From Serpentinimonas maccroryi (GTDB taxonomy: Bacteria > Pseudomonadota > Gammaproteobacteria > Burkholderiales > Burkholderiaceae_C): DNA of 64,000 bases. The position numbers and the translations under genes were made by a program. The notes beneath the pieces were generated by a model. That model did not search any database and was not told the DNA's origin. It saw only the letters and a list, made by a program, of their open reading frames with translations. Below, one piece after another: positions 45,335 through 58,900 of the stretch (its first letter is position 1; every line of letters begins with the position of its first letter). Where the stretch lies: assembly GCF_000828915.1 (NCBI RefSeq), contig NZ_AP014569.1, positions 434,001 to 498,000 of the forward strand. Reading direction: 5' to 3'.

Positions 45335-47245
45335 ATGGCTTTGTTGCAAATCTCCGAGCCCGGTCAAGCGCCGGACCCGCACCAGCGGCGCATCGCCGTG
45401 GGCATTGACCTAGGCACCACGCACTCGCTGGTGGCGGCGCTGCGCCATGGCCACAGCGTCTGCCTGCCCGATGCCCAAGGCCGGGTGTTTCTGCCCAGCG
45501 TGCTGCGCTTTCTGCCCGCCGCTGCGCCCCACCGGAGCCCGAGCCGCCAGATCGGCTGGGAGGCGCTGCAGGCGCAGACGCAAGACCCAGCCAACACCAT
45601 CAGCTCGGTCAAGCGCCTGATGGGCCGCACCCGCGCCGACCTGCAAGCCAGCGGCGTGCTGGAGCGCCTGCCCTACACCGTGGTCGATGGCGCGGGCATG
45701 GCGGCGGTGCGCACCGTGGCCGGCGACATCAGCCCGGTCGAGGTGAGCGCCGAGATTTTGGCCACCTTGCGCCAGCGCGCCGAAGACAGCTTCGACGCCG
45801 AGCTCTACGGCGCCGTGATCACCGTACCGGCCTATTTTGACGACGCCCAGCGCCAAGCGACCAAAGACGCCGCGCAACTGGCCGGGCTCAAGGTGCTGCG
45901 GCTGCTCAACGAACCCACCGCTGCGGCGCTGGCTTACGGGCTCGACCAAGCGGCCGAGGGGCTGTACGCGGTGTTTGACCTCGGTGGCGGCACCTTCGAT
46001 GTGTCGCTGCTGCGCCTGAGCCGTGGCGTGTTCGAGGTGTTGGCCACCGGCGGCGACTCGGCCCTGGGCGGCGACGACTACGACCGCGCCTTTGCCGACG
46101 CCTTGCTGCTGCGCTGCGGCCACCGCGGCCACGCCAGCGAGCTGCCGCTGGCCGAGCGCGCGGCGCTGCTGGCCGAGGCGCGGCGCCTCAAAGAAGCGCT
46201 GTGCAATCTGGACGATGCGGCCCAGACCTTGCCTTTTGCCGCCACCCTGCACGGGCAGGCGCTGCAGTGCCCGGTGAGCCGCGCCGAGTTCGACGCCGCC
46301 ACCACCGCGCTCACCGAGCGCACCGTGGCCGCCTTGCGGCGCGTGCTGCGCGATGCGCGCGTCACGCCCGAGCAGGTGCAAGGCGTGGTGCTGGTGGGGG
46401 GGGCTACGCGCATGCCGGCGCTGCGCCAAGCCGTGGCCACGTATTTTGGCCGCGCCCCGCTCACCGATCTCAACCCCGACGAGGTTGTGGCCCTGGGCGC
46501 AGCCCTGCAAGCGCAGCAACTGGCTGGCAACCCGGACAGCGGCGAGGGCTGGCTGCTGCTCGACGTGACGCCGCTCTCGCTCGGCCTCGAGACCATGGGC
46601 GGGCTGGTCGAGCGCATCGTGCCGCGCAACACGCCGCTGCCGGCGGCGCTGGCGCAAGACTTCACCACCTACCAAGACGGCCAGACCGCGCTGGCGCTGC
46701 ACGTGCTGCAAGGCGAACGCGACCTGGTGCAAGACTGCCGCAGCCTGGCGCGCTTCGAGCTGCGCGGCATCCCGCCCATGGTGGCCGGGGCGGCGCGCAT
46801 CCGCGTCACCTTCCACCTCGACGCCGACGGGCTGCTGAGCGTGAGCGCGCGCGAGCAAAGCAGCGGCGTCGAGGCGCACATCGAGGTCAAACCCTCGTAT
46901 GGCCTGAGCGACGAACAAATCGCCGCCATGCTGCAAGAGGGCAACGCCAGCGCCGAGCAAGACATGCGCGCGCGCGCCTTGCGCCAGGCGCAGGTGGAGG
47001 CCGATCGCATGGCCGCCGCCACCCGCAGCGCGCTGGCCGCCGACGGCGCGCTGCTGCAGCCCGAGGAGCGCGCCGCCATCGAGGCCTTGTTGCAGGCGCA
47101 GGCCCGAATCCGGTTGCTAGACGATGCCGCCGCGCTTGACGACGCCACCGAGGCGCTGGCCCAAGGCTGCGAAGAATTTGCTGCCCGGCGCATGAACCGC
47201 AGCATCGCCACCGCGCTGGCCGGGCAAAATATCGACCAGTTCTGA
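45335..47245 (+). CDS. hscA: Fe-S cluster assembly chaperone HscA (Hsp70 family)
   Basis: HscA releases the cluster from IscU in an ATP-dependent cycle with HscB. Actin-like ATPase motifs are [37 protein letters not shown] and [20 protein letters not shown]. The substrate-binding domain begins [20 protein letters not shown]. It has 636 residues and lacks the long C-terminal acidic tail of DnaK, in keeping with HscA. It follows hscB by 9 bp and precedes fdx. Confidence 0.98.
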   Translation: MALLQISEPGQAPDPHQRRIAVGIDLGTTHSLVAALRHGHSVCLPDAQGRVFLPSVLRFLPAAAPHRSPSRQIGWEALQAQTQDPANTISSVKRLMGRTRADLQASGVLERLPYTVVDGAGMAAVRTVAGDISPVEVSAEILATLRQRAEDSFDAELYGAVITVPAYFDDAQRQATKDAAQLAGLKVLRLLNEPTAAALAYGLDQAAEGLYAVFDLGGGTFDVSLLRLSRGVFEVLATGGDSALGGDDYDRAFADALLLRCGHRGHASELPLAERAALLAEARRLKEALCNLDDAAQTLPFAATLHGQALQCPVSRAEFDAATTALTERTVAALRRVLRDARVTPEQVQGVVLVGGATRMPALRQAVATYFGRAPLTDLNPDEVVALGAALQAQQLAGNPDSGEGWLLLDVTPLSLGLETMGGLVERIVPRNTPLPAALAQDFTTYQDGQTALALHVLQGERDLVQDCRSLARFELRGIPPMVAGAARIRVTFHLDADGLLSVSAREQSSGVEAHIEVKPSYGLSDEQIAAMLQEGNASAEQDMRARALRQAQVEADRMAAATRSALAADGALLQPEERAAIEALLQAQARIRLLDDAAALDDATEALAQGCEEFAARRMNRSIATALAGQNIDQF

Positions 47246-47278
47246 ACCTCGACCCGTTTTAAGGCCACCCCGCTCGCC

Positions 47279-47617
47279 ATGCCGACCCTCACCGTTTTGC
47301 CACACCCCGAACTCTGCCCCGAAGGGCGCCAGATCGAGGGCCTGAGCGGCAGCACCCTGTGCGAAGCCTTGCTCGACCACGGCGTGGCTATAGAGCACGC
47401 CTGTGACATGAGCTGCGCCTGCACCACCTGCCACGTGATCGTGCGCCAGGGCTTTGCCACCCTCGAGCCCGCCAGCGAAGAAGAAGAAGACCTGCTCGAC
47501 AAAGCCTGGGGGCTGCAACCGCAGTCGCGCCTGAGCTGCCAGGTGCGGCTCGGGCGCCAAGACTTGACGGTGGAAATCCCGCGCTACACCATCAACCACG
47601 CGCGCGAAAACCACTGA
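47279..47617 (+). CDS. fdx: ISC-type 2Fe-2S ferredoxin
   Basis: This adrenodoxin-type ferredoxin supplies electrons for cluster assembly. Three cluster ligands lie in EHACDMSCACTTCHVIV (C-x5-C-x2-C) and the fourth in SRLSCQVRLGRQ. Residues EEEEDLLDKAWGLQPQSRLS are characteristic of the ISC ferredoxin. It has 112 residues and closes the isc operon; dnaQ starts 7 bp later in the same direction and may be read from the same transcript. Confidence 0.97.
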   Translation: MPTLTVLPHPELCPEGRQIEGLSGSTLCEALLDHGVAIEHACDMSCACTTCHVIVRQGFATLEPASEEEEDLLDKAWGLQPQSRLSCQVRLGRQDLTVEIPRYTINHARENH

Positions 47618-47624
47618 AGCCGCC

Positions 47625-48491
47625 ATGCGCCAAATCGTCCTCGACACCGAGACCACTGGGCTGTCGCCCGCCAACGGCGACCGCATCATCGAAATCGGCT
47701 GCATCGAGCTGCTGGGGCGCAAGCCCAGCGGCAACAACCGCCACTACTACCTCAACCCCGAGTGCGAGATCCACGCCGAAGCGCAGCGCGTGCACGGCCT
47801 GACGCTTGATTTTTTGGCCGATAAACCCAAATTTGCCGAAGTGGCCGCCGATCTGCTCGACTACCTCGCCGGGGCCGAGCTGATCATCCACAACGCCCCC
47901 TTCGACCTTGGCTTTCTCGACGCCGAATGGCAGCGCCTAGGCCACGGCCCCACGCGCCAGCTGGCCGGCGGCGTGATCGACACCCTGCTCATGGCCAAGG
48001 AGATTTACCCCGGCAAGCGCAACGGGCTCGATGCCCTGTGCGAGCGGCTCGGGGTGGACAACTCGGGCCGCAAGCTGCACGGCGCGCTGCTCGACGCCGA
48101 GCTGCTGGCCGATGTGTACATCTGCCTCACGCGCGGCCAAGATTCGCTGCTGATGGAGCTCGACCTAGGCGCCGCGGGCAGCCCTATGGGCAGCCCTATG
48201 GGCAGCGCTGCGGCTGCGGGCGTGAACGGTGGCCAAAATGGCAGCCAGAAGGGCAGCGCGCACGGTAGCCAGAGCGGCCACCCGAACGGCAGCAGCCACG
48301 CGGCAGGCGCAGCTGCGTCCGGCGCACAGGCCGACGCCGCAGCGGCCCACGATTGGGCGGCCCATCTGGCGCTGCCATTGCTGCGCGCCAATAAGCTCGA
48401 ACTGCAAGCCCACGAGGCCTTGCTGCTCGAGCTGGACCGGGCCAGCAAAGGCCAAACCGTGTGGCGCCGCAGCGTGGCGCCGCAGCAATGA
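47625..48491 (+). CDS. dnaQ: DNA polymerase III epsilon subunit (proofreading exonuclease)
   Basis: This 3'-5' exonuclease proofreads replication. The DEDDh residues are visible: VLDTETTGLSPANGDRIIEI, LIIHNAPFDLGFLDAEW, and KLHGALLDAELLADVYI. After the nuclease core (about residue 180) comes an unusual Gly/Ser/Ala/Gln/Asn-rich stretch of about 50 residues, including a GSPMGSPMGS tandem repeat, and then a helical C-terminus (LPLLRANKLELQAHEALLLE), the part that binds the polymerase alpha subunit. The 288 residues exceed E. coli DnaQ (243) because of this linker. Confidence 0.95.
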   Translation: MRQIVLDTETTGLSPANGDRIIEIGCIELLGRKPSGNNRHYYLNPECEIHAEAQRVHGLTLDFLADKPKFAEVAADLLDYLAGAELIIHNAPFDLGFLDAEWQRLGHGPTRQLAGGVIDTLLMAKEIYPGKRNGLDALCERLGVDNSGRKLHGALLDAELLADVYICLTRGQDSLLMELDLGAAGSPMGSPMGSAAAAGVNGGQNGSQKGSAHGSQSGHPNGSSHAAGAAASGAQADAAAAHDWAAHLALPLLRANKLELQAHEALLLELDRASKGQTVWRRSVAPQQ

Positions 48492-48514
48492 GGGCGGTGG
48501 CGCAGGTGACCGCA

Positions 48515-48553
48515 TAAAAAAACCCGCCCAGCGCATGCACCGGGCGGCGTTTT
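48515..48553. terminator. Bidirectional terminator between dnaQ and tRNA-Pro
   Basis: CCGCCC (48524-48529) pairs with GGGCGG (48542-48547). An A-run precedes and a T-run follows the stem, so both dnaQ (+) and tRNA-Pro (-) transcripts could end here. Confidence 0.75.
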
Positions 48554-48564
48554 CCATCAAAGAA

Positions 48565-48641
48565 TGGTCGGAGCGGCGGGATTCGAACTCGCGACCCTCT
48601 GCTCCCAAAGCAGATGCGCTACCAGGCTGCGCTACGCTCCG
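48565..48641 (-). tRNA. tRNA-Pro (anticodon UGG)
   Basis: On the minus strand the 77-base gene has acceptor CGGAGCG/CGCTCCG, D-arm TAGCGCAGCCTGGTAGCGC, anticodon stem TCTGC/GCAGA with loop TTTGGGA (anticodon TGG), T-loop TTCGAAT, discriminator A and encoded CCA. It is a single tRNA placed between dnaQ and the rimP operon and transcribed towards dnaQ. Confidence 0.97.
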
Positions 48642-48700
48642 ACTAAGCCTCGAATTGTAAGGCCCACCAGCGCCGTTGCAGGCAGGATGCACAAAAATAT

Positions 48701-48729
48701 TTGCTTTGGCCAGCCTCGGGTGCTACAAT
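48701..48729 (+). promoter_or_regulatory. Sigma70 promoter of the rimP-nusA-infB operon
   Basis: TTGCTT (48701-48706), a 17-base spacer and TACAAT (48724-48729), with TGC before the -10 giving an extended -10. The start should fall near 48736, roughly 170 bases before rimP. Confidence 0.75.
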
Positions 48730-48749
48730 GCAAGGCTTCACGACCGATT

Positions 48750-48778
48750 GGGCGGGTTTTTACCGGCCCTTTTTTTTT
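48750..48778 (+). terminator. Leader terminator/attenuator of the rimP-nusA operon
   Basis: GGGCGG (48750-48755) pairs with CCGGCCC (48763-48769) with one bulge, followed by nine T residues (48770-48778). It lies about 15 bases after the predicted start and long before rimP. Because NusA promotes pausing and intrinsic termination, this could provide NusA feedback control; that is an inference. Confidence 0.6.
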
Positions 48779-48908
48779 GGCTCGGTCGCAAGCCGCAAGG
48801 CAGCGCAACAAAGACCACCGCAACAAAGGCCTCCGAAGCTTTTACCGCAATTTTTTGGCAACCTCGCTATCCAGCCGCCTTGTGGCAGCTGGGGCACACC
48901 TGAAACGC

Positions 48909-49595
48909 ATGAGCTGGCAGCACACCGTAGAGCAGACCGTCATTGGGATGGGTTTCGATCTGGTGGATCTGGAACGATCCGCCGGCGGGCTGTTGCGCGT
49001 CACCATCGACTGGCCGTGGGTTGCGGCCAGCAGCCCGGAGCGCGCGATCACGGTGGAAGACTGCGAGCGCGTGACGCGCCAGTTGCAGCTGCTGCTCGAA
49101 GTCGAGGCGGTGGACTACAAGCGGCTCGAAGTGGGTTCGCCCGGCATCGATCGGCCGCTGCGCCACGCCGCCGATTTTGAGCGCTTTGTGGGTTCGGTGA
49201 TCGATGTCACGCTCAAGCAACCCATCGGCGCGGCGGTGGCTGCGGGTGGGGTGGCCGTGGCCGCCAACCGCAAGAAATTCCGTGGCACGCTCGAGCGCGC
49301 AACGGCTCCCGAGGCTGCGCCCGAATCCCCCCCCGAATCCGCCCCCGAGCCCGGCGCCGCCCCCGTCAGCCACTGGCAGATCGTCTGGCGCGATGAGCCG
49401 GTGCGCAAACCGGGCCAACGCCCGAGCAAAAAATCCCAGCCCCTGCCGTTGCAGGTGCTTGGTTTCGAGTTGTCCGAGCTGCGCGAGGCGCGGCTGGCAC
49501 CGATCGTCAACTTCAAGGGCCGCAGCGCAACCGCGCCGGCCGCACCCACCGCCGAAGCAGGTGGCAGCCATACTGGAAAGGCAGACCCCAAATGA
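48909..49595 (+). CDS. rimP: Ribosome maturation factor RimP
   Basis: RimP is needed for 30S subunit maturation. Conserved parts are [40 protein letters not shown] and the SH3-like C-terminal domain. The 228 residues exceed E. coli RimP (150) because of a Pro/Ala/Glu-rich insertion (about residues 130-160) and an Ala-rich tail. ATG 48909 starts [20 protein letters not shown], the normal family start. The stop overlaps the nusA start as ATGA. Confidence 0.93.
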   Translation: MSWQHTVEQTVIGMGFDLVDLERSAGGLLRVTIDWPWVAASSPERAITVEDCERVTRQLQLLLEVEAVDYKRLEVGSPGIDRPLRHAADFERFVGSVIDVTLKQPIGAAVAAGGVAVAANRKKFRGTLERATAPEAAPESPPESAPEPGAAPVSHWQIVWRDEPVRKPGQRPSKKSQPLPLQVLGFELSELREARLAPIVNFKGRSATAPAAPTAEAGGSHTGKADPK

Positions 49596-51109
49596 ACCGC
49601 GAAATGTTGATGCTCATCGACGCCATTTCACGCGAAAAAAACGTCGAACGCAGCGTGGTCCTGAGCGCGGTCGAGTTCGCGCTGGCCTCGGCCACCAAAA
49701 AGTTCTACAAGGGTGAGGTGGACATCCGCGTCAGCGTCAACCCCGACACCGGCGCCTACGACACCTACCGCCGCTGGCTGGTGGTGCCCGACGAAGCCGG
49801 CCTGCAAAACCCAGACGCCGAAGAGATGCTCTCCGATGTGGCCGACGAACACCCCGGTATCCAAGTGGGCGAGTACATCGAGGTGCCGATCGAATCGGTG
49901 CCGATCGGGCGCATCGGCGCCATGGCCGCCAAGCAGGTGATCTTGCAGCGCATCCGCGACGCCGAGCGCGAGATGCTGCTCAACGACTTCATGAGCCGCG
50001 GCGACAAGATCTTTGTCGGCTCCGTCAAGCGGCTTGACAAAGGCGACCTGATCGTGGAGAGCGGGCGCGTCGAGGGGCGGCTCAAGCGCTCCGAAATGAT
50101 CCCCAAAGAAAACCTGCGCAGCGCCGACCGCGTGCGCGCCATGATCATGGAAGTGGACTTGAGCCTGCGCGGCGCCCCGATCCTGCTGTCGCGCGCCGCC
50201 CCCGAGTTCATGATCGAGCTCTTTCGCCAAGAGGTGCCCGAGATCGAACAGGGCTTGCTCGAGATCAAATCCTGCGCCCGCGACCCCGGTTCGCGCGCCA
50301 AGATCGCCGTCAAATCCTACGACAAGCGCATCGACCCGATCGGCACCTGCGTCGGTATGCGCGGCTCGCGCGTCAACGCCGTGACCAACGAGCTGGCCGG
50401 TGAGCGCGTCGATATCGTGCTCTGGAGCGAAGACCCGGCGCAGTTTGTGATCGGCGCGCTGGCGCCGGCCAACGTGCAGTCGATCGTCGTCGATGAAGAG
50501 CGCCACGCCATGGACGTGGTGGTCGATGAGGAAAACCTGGCGATCGCCATCGGCCGCGGTGGCCAGAACGTGCGCTTGGCCGCCGACCTGACGGGCTGGA
50601 AGATCAACATCATGACCGCCGACGAATCGTCGGCCAAGCAGGCGCAAGAGACCGACGCCATCCGCACGCTGTTCATGAGCAAGCTCGACGTCGATCAAGA
50701 GATGGCCGACATCCTGATCGGCGAAGGCTTTACCAGCCTCGAAGAAGTGGCCTACGTGCCGCTGCAAGAGATGCTGGAGATCGAGGCCTTCGACGAAGAC
50801 ACCGTGACCGAACTCCGCGCCCGCGCCAAGGCGGCTTTGCTCACGCTGGCCATCGCCAAAGAAGAGAGCGTGGAAGACGCGGTGCGCGAACTGCGCGACC
50901 TCGAGGGCCTCAACGCCGAGTTGTTGGCCCAATTGGCCGCAGCCGGCGTCCACACCCTCGACGAACTGGCCGATCTGGCCAGCGACGAATTGATCGAAAT
51001 CACCGGGCTCAGTGCCGACGAAGCGACCGCGCTGATCCTGCGCGCGCGCCAACACTGGTTTGCCGCCGATCAGGCCCCCGAGCAATCCTCGCAACCCTCG
51101 CAGTCCTGA
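49592..51109 (+). CDS. nusA: Transcription termination/antitermination factor NusA
   Basis: NusA binds RNA polymerase and modulates pausing, termination and antitermination. The N-terminal domain begins [20 protein letters not shown]. The S1 domain is at about 135-200, KH domains follow with [20 protein letters not shown] and [20 protein letters not shown], and two C-terminal acidic helix-hairpin-helix repeats occupy 360-490. The 505-residue length is typical of proteobacteria. It overlaps rimP and lies 29 bp before infB. Confidence 0.98.
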   Translation: MNREMLMLIDAISREKNVERSVVLSAVEFALASATKKFYKGEVDIRVSVNPDTGAYDTYRRWLVVPDEAGLQNPDAEEMLSDVADEHPGIQVGEYIEVPIESVPIGRIGAMAAKQVILQRIRDAEREMLLNDFMSRGDKIFVGSVKRLDKGDLIVESGRVEGRLKRSEMIPKENLRSADRVRAMIMEVDLSLRGAPILLSRAAPEFMIELFRQEVPEIEQGLLEIKSCARDPGSRAKIAVKSYDKRIDPIGTCVGMRGSRVNAVTNELAGERVDIVLWSEDPAQFVIGALAPANVQSIVVDEERHAMDVVVDEENLAIAIGRGGQNVRLAADLTGWKINIMTADESSAKQAQETDAIRTLFMSKLDVDQEMADILIGEGFTSLEEVAYVPLQEMLEIEAFDEDTVTELRARAKAALLTLAIAKEESVEDAVRELRDLEGLNAELLAQLAAAGVHTLDELADLASDELIEITGLSADEATALILRARQHWFAADQAPEQSSQPSQS

Positions 51110-51138
51110 ACCGAGCGGCGACACGGAGAATCGTACAC

Positions 51139-54189
<3,051 letters not shown>

Positions 54190-54221
54190 TCAGCGCAATC
54201 TGATCAGCGCGCCTGCCCACC

Positions 54222-54593
54222 ATGCCGAGCAAAAAAGCCCCCTCCAACCGCAGCTTCAAGGTCGCCGATCAGATTCAGCGCGACCTGAGCGAGCTCATTG
54301 CGCGCGAGCTCAAAGACCCGCGCGTGGGGCTGGTGACGCTGCAAGCGATTGAGCTCACGCCCGACTACGCCCACGCCAAGGTCTATTTCAGCGTGCTCAC
54401 GGGCGACCCCCAGCTCGCGTTTGAGGCGTTGAACCAAGCTGCCGGCTTTTTGCGCAGCGGCTTGTTCAAGCGCCTGCACATCCACACCGTGCCGACGCTG
54501 CATTTTGTCTTCGACCGCACCCCCGAGCGCGCCGCCGACATGAACGCCTTGATCGCGCAGGCCGTGGCTTCGCGTTCCAAAGAAAGCGACTAA
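54222..54593 (+). CDS. rbfA: Ribosome-binding factor A
   Basis: RbfA is a KH-like protein that assists late 16S rRNA maturation and cold adaptation. The 123-residue product has [40 protein letters not shown] and the [20 protein letters not shown] block, all typical. It follows infB by 32 bp, and truB follows directly. Confidence 0.96.
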   Translation: MPSKKAPSNRSFKVADQIQRDLSELIARELKDPRVGLVTLQAIELTPDYAHAKVYFSVLTGDPQLAFEALNQAAGFLRSGLFKRLHIHTVPTLHFVFDRTPERAADMNALIAQAVASRSKESD

Positions 54594-54648
54594 ATTGAGC
54601 GCCGTCGGGTTCACCTTGGGTGCCGACGCCGCCCAGGGGGGCGGTGCC

Positions 54649-55671
54649 GTGCCAGACCGCGCTGCGAGTGCAGCGGCACCACCGCGCCAGCGCCTTCAGC
54701 GCCGCCCGGTGCACGGCCTGCTGCTGCTCGACAAGGCGCTGGGCGTCAGCAGCAACCAGGCGCTGCAACGCGCCAAGTGGCTGCTGCGCGCCGACAAAGC
54801 CGGCCACACCGGCACCCTGGACCCGCTGGCCACCGGGCTGCTGCCGCTGTGCTTTGGTGCGGCGACCAAGTTCAGCCAACTGCAGCTCGACGCCGACAAG
54901 GTCTATGAGGCCACCTTGCGCCTGGGTGTGCGCACCCACGGCGGCGACGCCGAAGGCGAAGTGCTCGAGCGCCGCCCGGTGGCTTGCAGCCCCGAGCAGG
55001 TGCAGCAGGTGCTGGCGCGCTTTAGTGGCGCGATCGAGCAGTTGCCGCCCATGCACAGCGCGCTCAAGCACCAGGGCCGGGCCCTGTACGAATACGCACG
55101 CGCCGGGCTGGAGGTGGAGCGCGCGCCACGCCGGGTCAGCATCCACGTGCTGGAGCTGCTCGCACTAGCGCTCGAGGGCCCCGAGCCGGCGCTGCGCCTG
55201 CGCGTGCACTGCAGCAAGGGCACCTACATCCGCAGCCTGGCCGAGGACATCGGCGCCGCGCTGGGCTGTGGCGCCCACTTGAGCGCCTTGCGCCGCCTGC
55301 GCAGCGGCAGTCTGGGTCTGGAGCGCAGCCTCACGCTCGAGCAGCTCGAAGCACTGCCCGAGGTCGAACGCCTGCGCGCCCTGCTGCCGGTGGATGCGCT
55401 GCTGGCCGGTCACGAGCGCGTCACGCTCGACGACGACAATGCAGCCCGCTTCCTCACCGGCTTGCGGCGTCGCGGCACCTGGCCCGACAGCGAGCGCGTG
55501 GCCGTGTATGCAGCGTCTGCTGCTTCTACCGAGCCTGCAGCGTCTGCCGCAGCTGGCCCGCAACCCGGCGCCTTGCTGGGCAGCGCCCACATCGTGGGCG
55601 GCGAACTCATCCCCGGGCGGCTGTTGAGCCCGATCGAAATCCAACAAATCACCCTGCAAACCCAGTCATGA
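54649..55671 (+). CDS. truB: tRNA pseudouridine(55) synthase TruB
   Basis: TruB makes pseudouridine 55 in the T-loop of tRNAs. The catalytic Asp is in [40 protein letters not shown] and [20 protein letters not shown] are conserved. I chose GTG 54649 (340 residues), which has a G-rich ribosome-binding site seven bases upstream; a TTG at 54595 directly after rbfA would add 18 residues. The C-terminal part has an Ala/Ser-rich insertion. Its end overlaps the typA start as ATGA. Confidence 0.95.
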   Translation: MPDRAASAAAPPRQRLQRRPVHGLLLLDKALGVSSNQALQRAKWLLRADKAGHTGTLDPLATGLLPLCFGAATKFSQLQLDADKVYEATLRLGVRTHGGDAEGEVLERRPVACSPEQVQQVLARFSGAIEQLPPMHSALKHQGRALYEYARAGLEVERAPRRVSIHVLELLALALEGPEPALRLRVHCSKGTYIRSLAEDIGAALGCGAHLSALRRLRSGSLGLERSLTLEQLEALPEVERLRALLPVDALLAGHERVTLDDDNAARFLTGLRRRGTWPDSERVAVYAASAASTEPAASAAAGPQPGALLGSAHIVGGELIPGRLLSPIEIQQITLQTQS

Positions 55672-57494
55672 GCACTCCGATACGCAACATCGCCATCATC
55701 GCCCACGTCGACCACGGCAAAACCACCATGGTCGACCAACTGCTGCGCCAGAGCGGCACCTTTGCCGAGCACGAAAAAGTCGTGGACACGGTGATGGACA
55801 GCAACGCCATCGAGCGCGAGCGCGGCATCACCATCTTGGCCAAAAACTGCGCCGTGAGCTGGAAGGGCACCCACATCAACATCGTGGACACCCCCGGCCA
55901 CGCCGACTTTGGCGGCGAAGTCGAGCGCGCGCTGTCGATGGTCGATGGCGTGCTGCTGCTCATCGACGCCCAAGAAGGCCCGATGCCCCAGACCCGCTTC
56001 GTCACCAAAAAAGCGCTGGCGCTGGGCCTGCGCCCGATCGTGGTGGTCAACAAAGTGGACAAACCCGGCGCCAACTGCGACAAGGTGGTCAACGCCGCCT
56101 TCGACCTGTTCGACAAGCTCGGTGCCAACGACGAGCAGCTCGACTTCCCCATCGTCTATGCCAGCGGCATCAACGGCTGGTCATCGCTCACCGAAGGCGA
56201 GCCGGGGCAGCAGTGGGGCCCCGATATGTCGGCGCTGTTCGACACCGTGCTGCAGCACGTGCCGGCGCACCAGGGCGACCCCGAGGCGCCGCTGCAGCTG
56301 CAGATTTCGGCGCTCGACTACTCCAGCTTCGTCGGGCGCATCGGCGTCGGGCGCATCAGCGCCGGCCGCATCCGCCCCGGCATGGACGTGCTGGTGTGCG
56401 AAGGCCCCGAGGGCAAGCCGGCCAAGGGCCGCGTCAACCAGGTGCTGACCTTTCAGGGGCTGGACCGGGTGCAAACCGCCGAAGCCGGGCCGGGCCACAT
56501 CGTGCTCATCAACGGCCTAGAGAGCATCGGCATCGGCGTCACCGTGACCGACCCGGCCGACCCGCGCCCGCTGCCCATGCTCAAGGTCGATGAGCCCACG
56601 CTGACCATGAACTTTTGCGTCAACACCAGCCCGCTGGCCGGGCGCGAGGGCAAGTTCGTCACCAGCCGCCAGATTTGGGACCGGCTGCAAAAAGAGCTGC
56701 AGTCCAACGTCGCGCTGCGCGTGCGCGAAACCTCGGAAGACGGGATTTTTGAAGTCTCGGGCCGCGGCGAGCTGCACCTGACCATCCTGCTCGAGAACAT
56801 GCGGCGCGAGGGCTACGAGCTGGCGGTGAGCAAGCCGCGCGTGGTGTTTCGCGAGGTGGGCGGCGAGCGCCACGAGCCGATCGAGCTGGTCACCGCCGAC
56901 ATCGAGGAGCAGCACCAGGGCGGCGTGATGCAGGCGCTGGGCGAGCGCAAGGGCGATCTGGTGAACATGGAGCCCGACGGCCGTGGGCGTGTGCGGCTCG
57001 AATACCGCATTCCGGCGCGCGGGTTGATCGGTTTTTCGAATGAGTTTTTGAACCTCACGCGCGGTTCGGGCCTGATCAGCAACATTTTCGACGGCTACGA
57101 GCCGCACAAGGGCGAGATCGCCAGCCGCAAAAACGGCGTGCTCATCAGCATGGACGATGGCGAGATTTTCACCTACGCGCTGGGCAAGCTCGACGACCGT
57201 GGGCGCATGTTCGTGCGCCCCAACGACCCGGTCTATGAGGGCATGATCGTGGGCATCCACAGCCGCGACAACGACCTGATCGTCAACGCCACGCGCACCA
57301 AGCAGCTCACCAACTTCCGCGTCAGCGGCAAGGAAGACGCGATCAAGATCACGCCGCCGATCGAGCTCACGCTCGAGTACGGGGTCGAGTTCATCGAAGA
57401 CGACGAGCTGGTCGAGATCACGCCCAAGAGCATCCGGCTGCGCAAGCGCCACCTCAAAGAGCACGAGCGCAAGCGCGCCAGCCGCGAGGGTTGA
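55668..57494 (+). CDS. typA: Ribosome-associated GTPase TypA/BipA
   Basis: This EF-G-like GTPase is involved in 50S assembly and stress adaptation. G-domain motifs are [38 protein letters not shown] and [16 protein letters not shown]. The C-terminal end ([20 protein letters not shown]) is the BipA-specific domain. It has 608 residues, the usual length. It overlaps truB by four bases, and the phosphomannomutase gene follows 3 bp later. Confidence 0.97.
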   Translation: MSTPIRNIAIIAHVDHGKTTMVDQLLRQSGTFAEHEKVVDTVMDSNAIERERGITILAKNCAVSWKGTHINIVDTPGHADFGGEVERALSMVDGVLLLIDAQEGPMPQTRFVTKKALALGLRPIVVVNKVDKPGANCDKVVNAAFDLFDKLGANDEQLDFPIVYASGINGWSSLTEGEPGQQWGPDMSALFDTVLQHVPAHQGDPEAPLQLQISALDYSSFVGRIGVGRISAGRIRPGMDVLVCEGPEGKPAKGRVNQVLTFQGLDRVQTAEAGPGHIVLINGLESIGIGVTVTDPADPRPLPMLKVDEPTLTMNFCVNTSPLAGREGKFVTSRQIWDRLQKELQSNVALRVRETSEDGIFEVSGRGELHLTILLENMRREGYELAVSKPRVVFREVGGERHEPIELVTADIEEQHQGGVMQALGERKGDLVNMEPDGRGRVRLEYRIPARGLIGFSNEFLNLTRGSGLISNIFDGYEPHKGEIASRKNGVLISMDDGEIFTYALGKLDDRGRMFVRPNDPVYEGMIVGIHSRDNDLIVNATRTKQLTNFRVSGKEDAIKITPPIELTLEYGVEFIEDDELVEITPKSIRLRKRHLKEHERKRASREG

Positions 57495-57497
57495 GGC

Positions 57498-58898
57498 ATG
57501 AGCCGCGCATCCCCATTCCCGGCCAGCGCCTTCAAGGCCTACGACATCCGTGGCGTGGTGCCCGAGGCGCTGAACCCGGCTTTTGCGCACGCGCTGGGGC
57601 GCGCTTTTGGGGCGCGGGCGCTGGCGCTGGGTGAGCGCACCGTGGCCGTGGGGCGCGATGGCCGCCTGAGCAGCCCGGCGCTGGCGGCGGCGCTGATCGA
57701 GGGCCTGCGCCAGGCCGGGGTGGCGGTGCTCGACATCGGCCTGTCCACCACGCCCATGCTTTACTACGCCGCGCACACGCGTTGCCACAGCGGCATCCAG
57801 GTCACGGGCAGCCACAACCCCAAGCAGCACAACGGCTTCAAGATGGTGCTGGCCGGGCGCGCGATCTACGGCGACGAGATTCAGGCGCTGCGCTTGGCGA
57901 TGGCGGCACTCGCGCCGGAAGCGGCAGCGGAGCCCGAGGGCAAGCTCGAGCGCATCGACGTGCTGCCCGACTACGTGGCGCGCATCGTCGCCGACGTGCA
58001 GCTGGCGCGGCCACTCAAGATCGTCATCGACAGTGGCAACGGTGTGGCCGGGGCCAGCGCGCCGGGGTTGTTTCGCGCCCTAGGCTGCGAGGTGATCGAA
58101 CTGTACAGCGAGGTCGATGGCGAGTTCCCGAACCACCACCCGGACCCGTCCAAGCCCGAGAACCTGCGCGACCTGATCGCGGCCGTGCAGCGCAGCGGCG
58201 CCGAACTGGGCTTGGCTTTCGACGGCGACGGGGATCGGCTCGGCATCGTCACCCCGAGCGGGCAAAACATCTACCCCGACCGGCAGATGCTGCTTTTTGC
58301 CCAAGACGTGCTCGCGCGCGTGCCCGGCGGCACCATCGTCTTCGACGTCAAATGCAGCCAGCGGCTGGCACCGGCCATCCGCGCCGCCGGCGGTGTGGCC
58401 CTGATGTACAAAACCGGGCACTCGCTCATCAAGGCCAAAATGCGCGAACTGGATGCGCCCCTTGGCGGCGAAATGAGCGGCCACATCTTTTTCAAAGAGC
58501 GCTGGTTCGGCTTTGACGACGGCAGCTACGCCGGCGCGCGCCTGCTCGAAATCCTGAGCCGCGCAGCCAACGCCGCCGCGGTGCTCGAGGCCCTGCCCAA
58601 CAGCTTTGCCACGCCCGAGCTCAACGTGGCCTGCGCCGAAGGCGAGCCGCACCGGCTGGTGGCCGAGCTGCAGGCGCTGGCCGACTTTGCCGCCCCGGCC
58701 CAAGTCAACACCATCGACGGCCTGCGCGTCGATTGGCCCGACGGCTTTGGCCTCATCCGCGCCTCCAACACCACGCCGGTGCTGGTGCTGCGCTTCGAGG
58801 GCCAAACGGCGGCGGCGCTGGCACGCATCGAAGCCGAGCTGCTGGCGCTGCTGCGCCGCGTCAAACCCGAGGCCCACGTGGGCGCTGCCGCGCACTGA
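57498..58898 (+). CDS. Phosphomannomutase/phosphoglucomutase
   Basis: This alpha-D-phosphohexomutase interconverts mannose or glucose 6- and 1-phosphates, providing precursors for GDP-mannose, lipopolysaccharide and exopolysaccharide. The active-site phosphoserine lies in VTGSHNPKQHNGFKM, the metal-binding loop in AFDGDGDRLGIVTP, and the substrate loop in GGEMSGHIFFKERWFG. The 466-residue length fits the AlgC/ManB group. It is followed 2 bp later by a glycosyltransferase and then waaA, which suggests a role in lipopolysaccharide core synthesis. Confidence 0.92.
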   Translation: MSRASPFPASAFKAYDIRGVVPEALNPAFAHALGRAFGARALALGERTVAVGRDGRLSSPALAAALIEGLRQAGVAVLDIGLSTTPMLYYAAHTRCHSGIQVTGSHNPKQHNGFKMVLAGRAIYGDEIQALRLAMAALAPEAAAEPEGKLERIDVLPDYVARIVADVQLARPLKIVIDSGNGVAGASAPGLFRALGCEVIELYSEVDGEFPNHHPDPSKPENLRDLIAAVQRSGAELGLAFDGDGDRLGIVTPSGQNIYPDRQMLLFAQDVLARVPGGTIVFDVKCSQRLAPAIRAAGGVALMYKTGHSLIKAKMRELDAPLGGEMSGHIFFKERWFGFDDGSYAGARLLEILSRAANAAAVLEALPNSFATPELNVACAEGEPHRLVAELQALADFAAPAQVNTIDGLRVDWPDGFGLIRASNTTPVLVLRFEGQTAAALARIEAELLALLRRVKPEAHVGAAAH

Positions 58899-58900
58899 AC

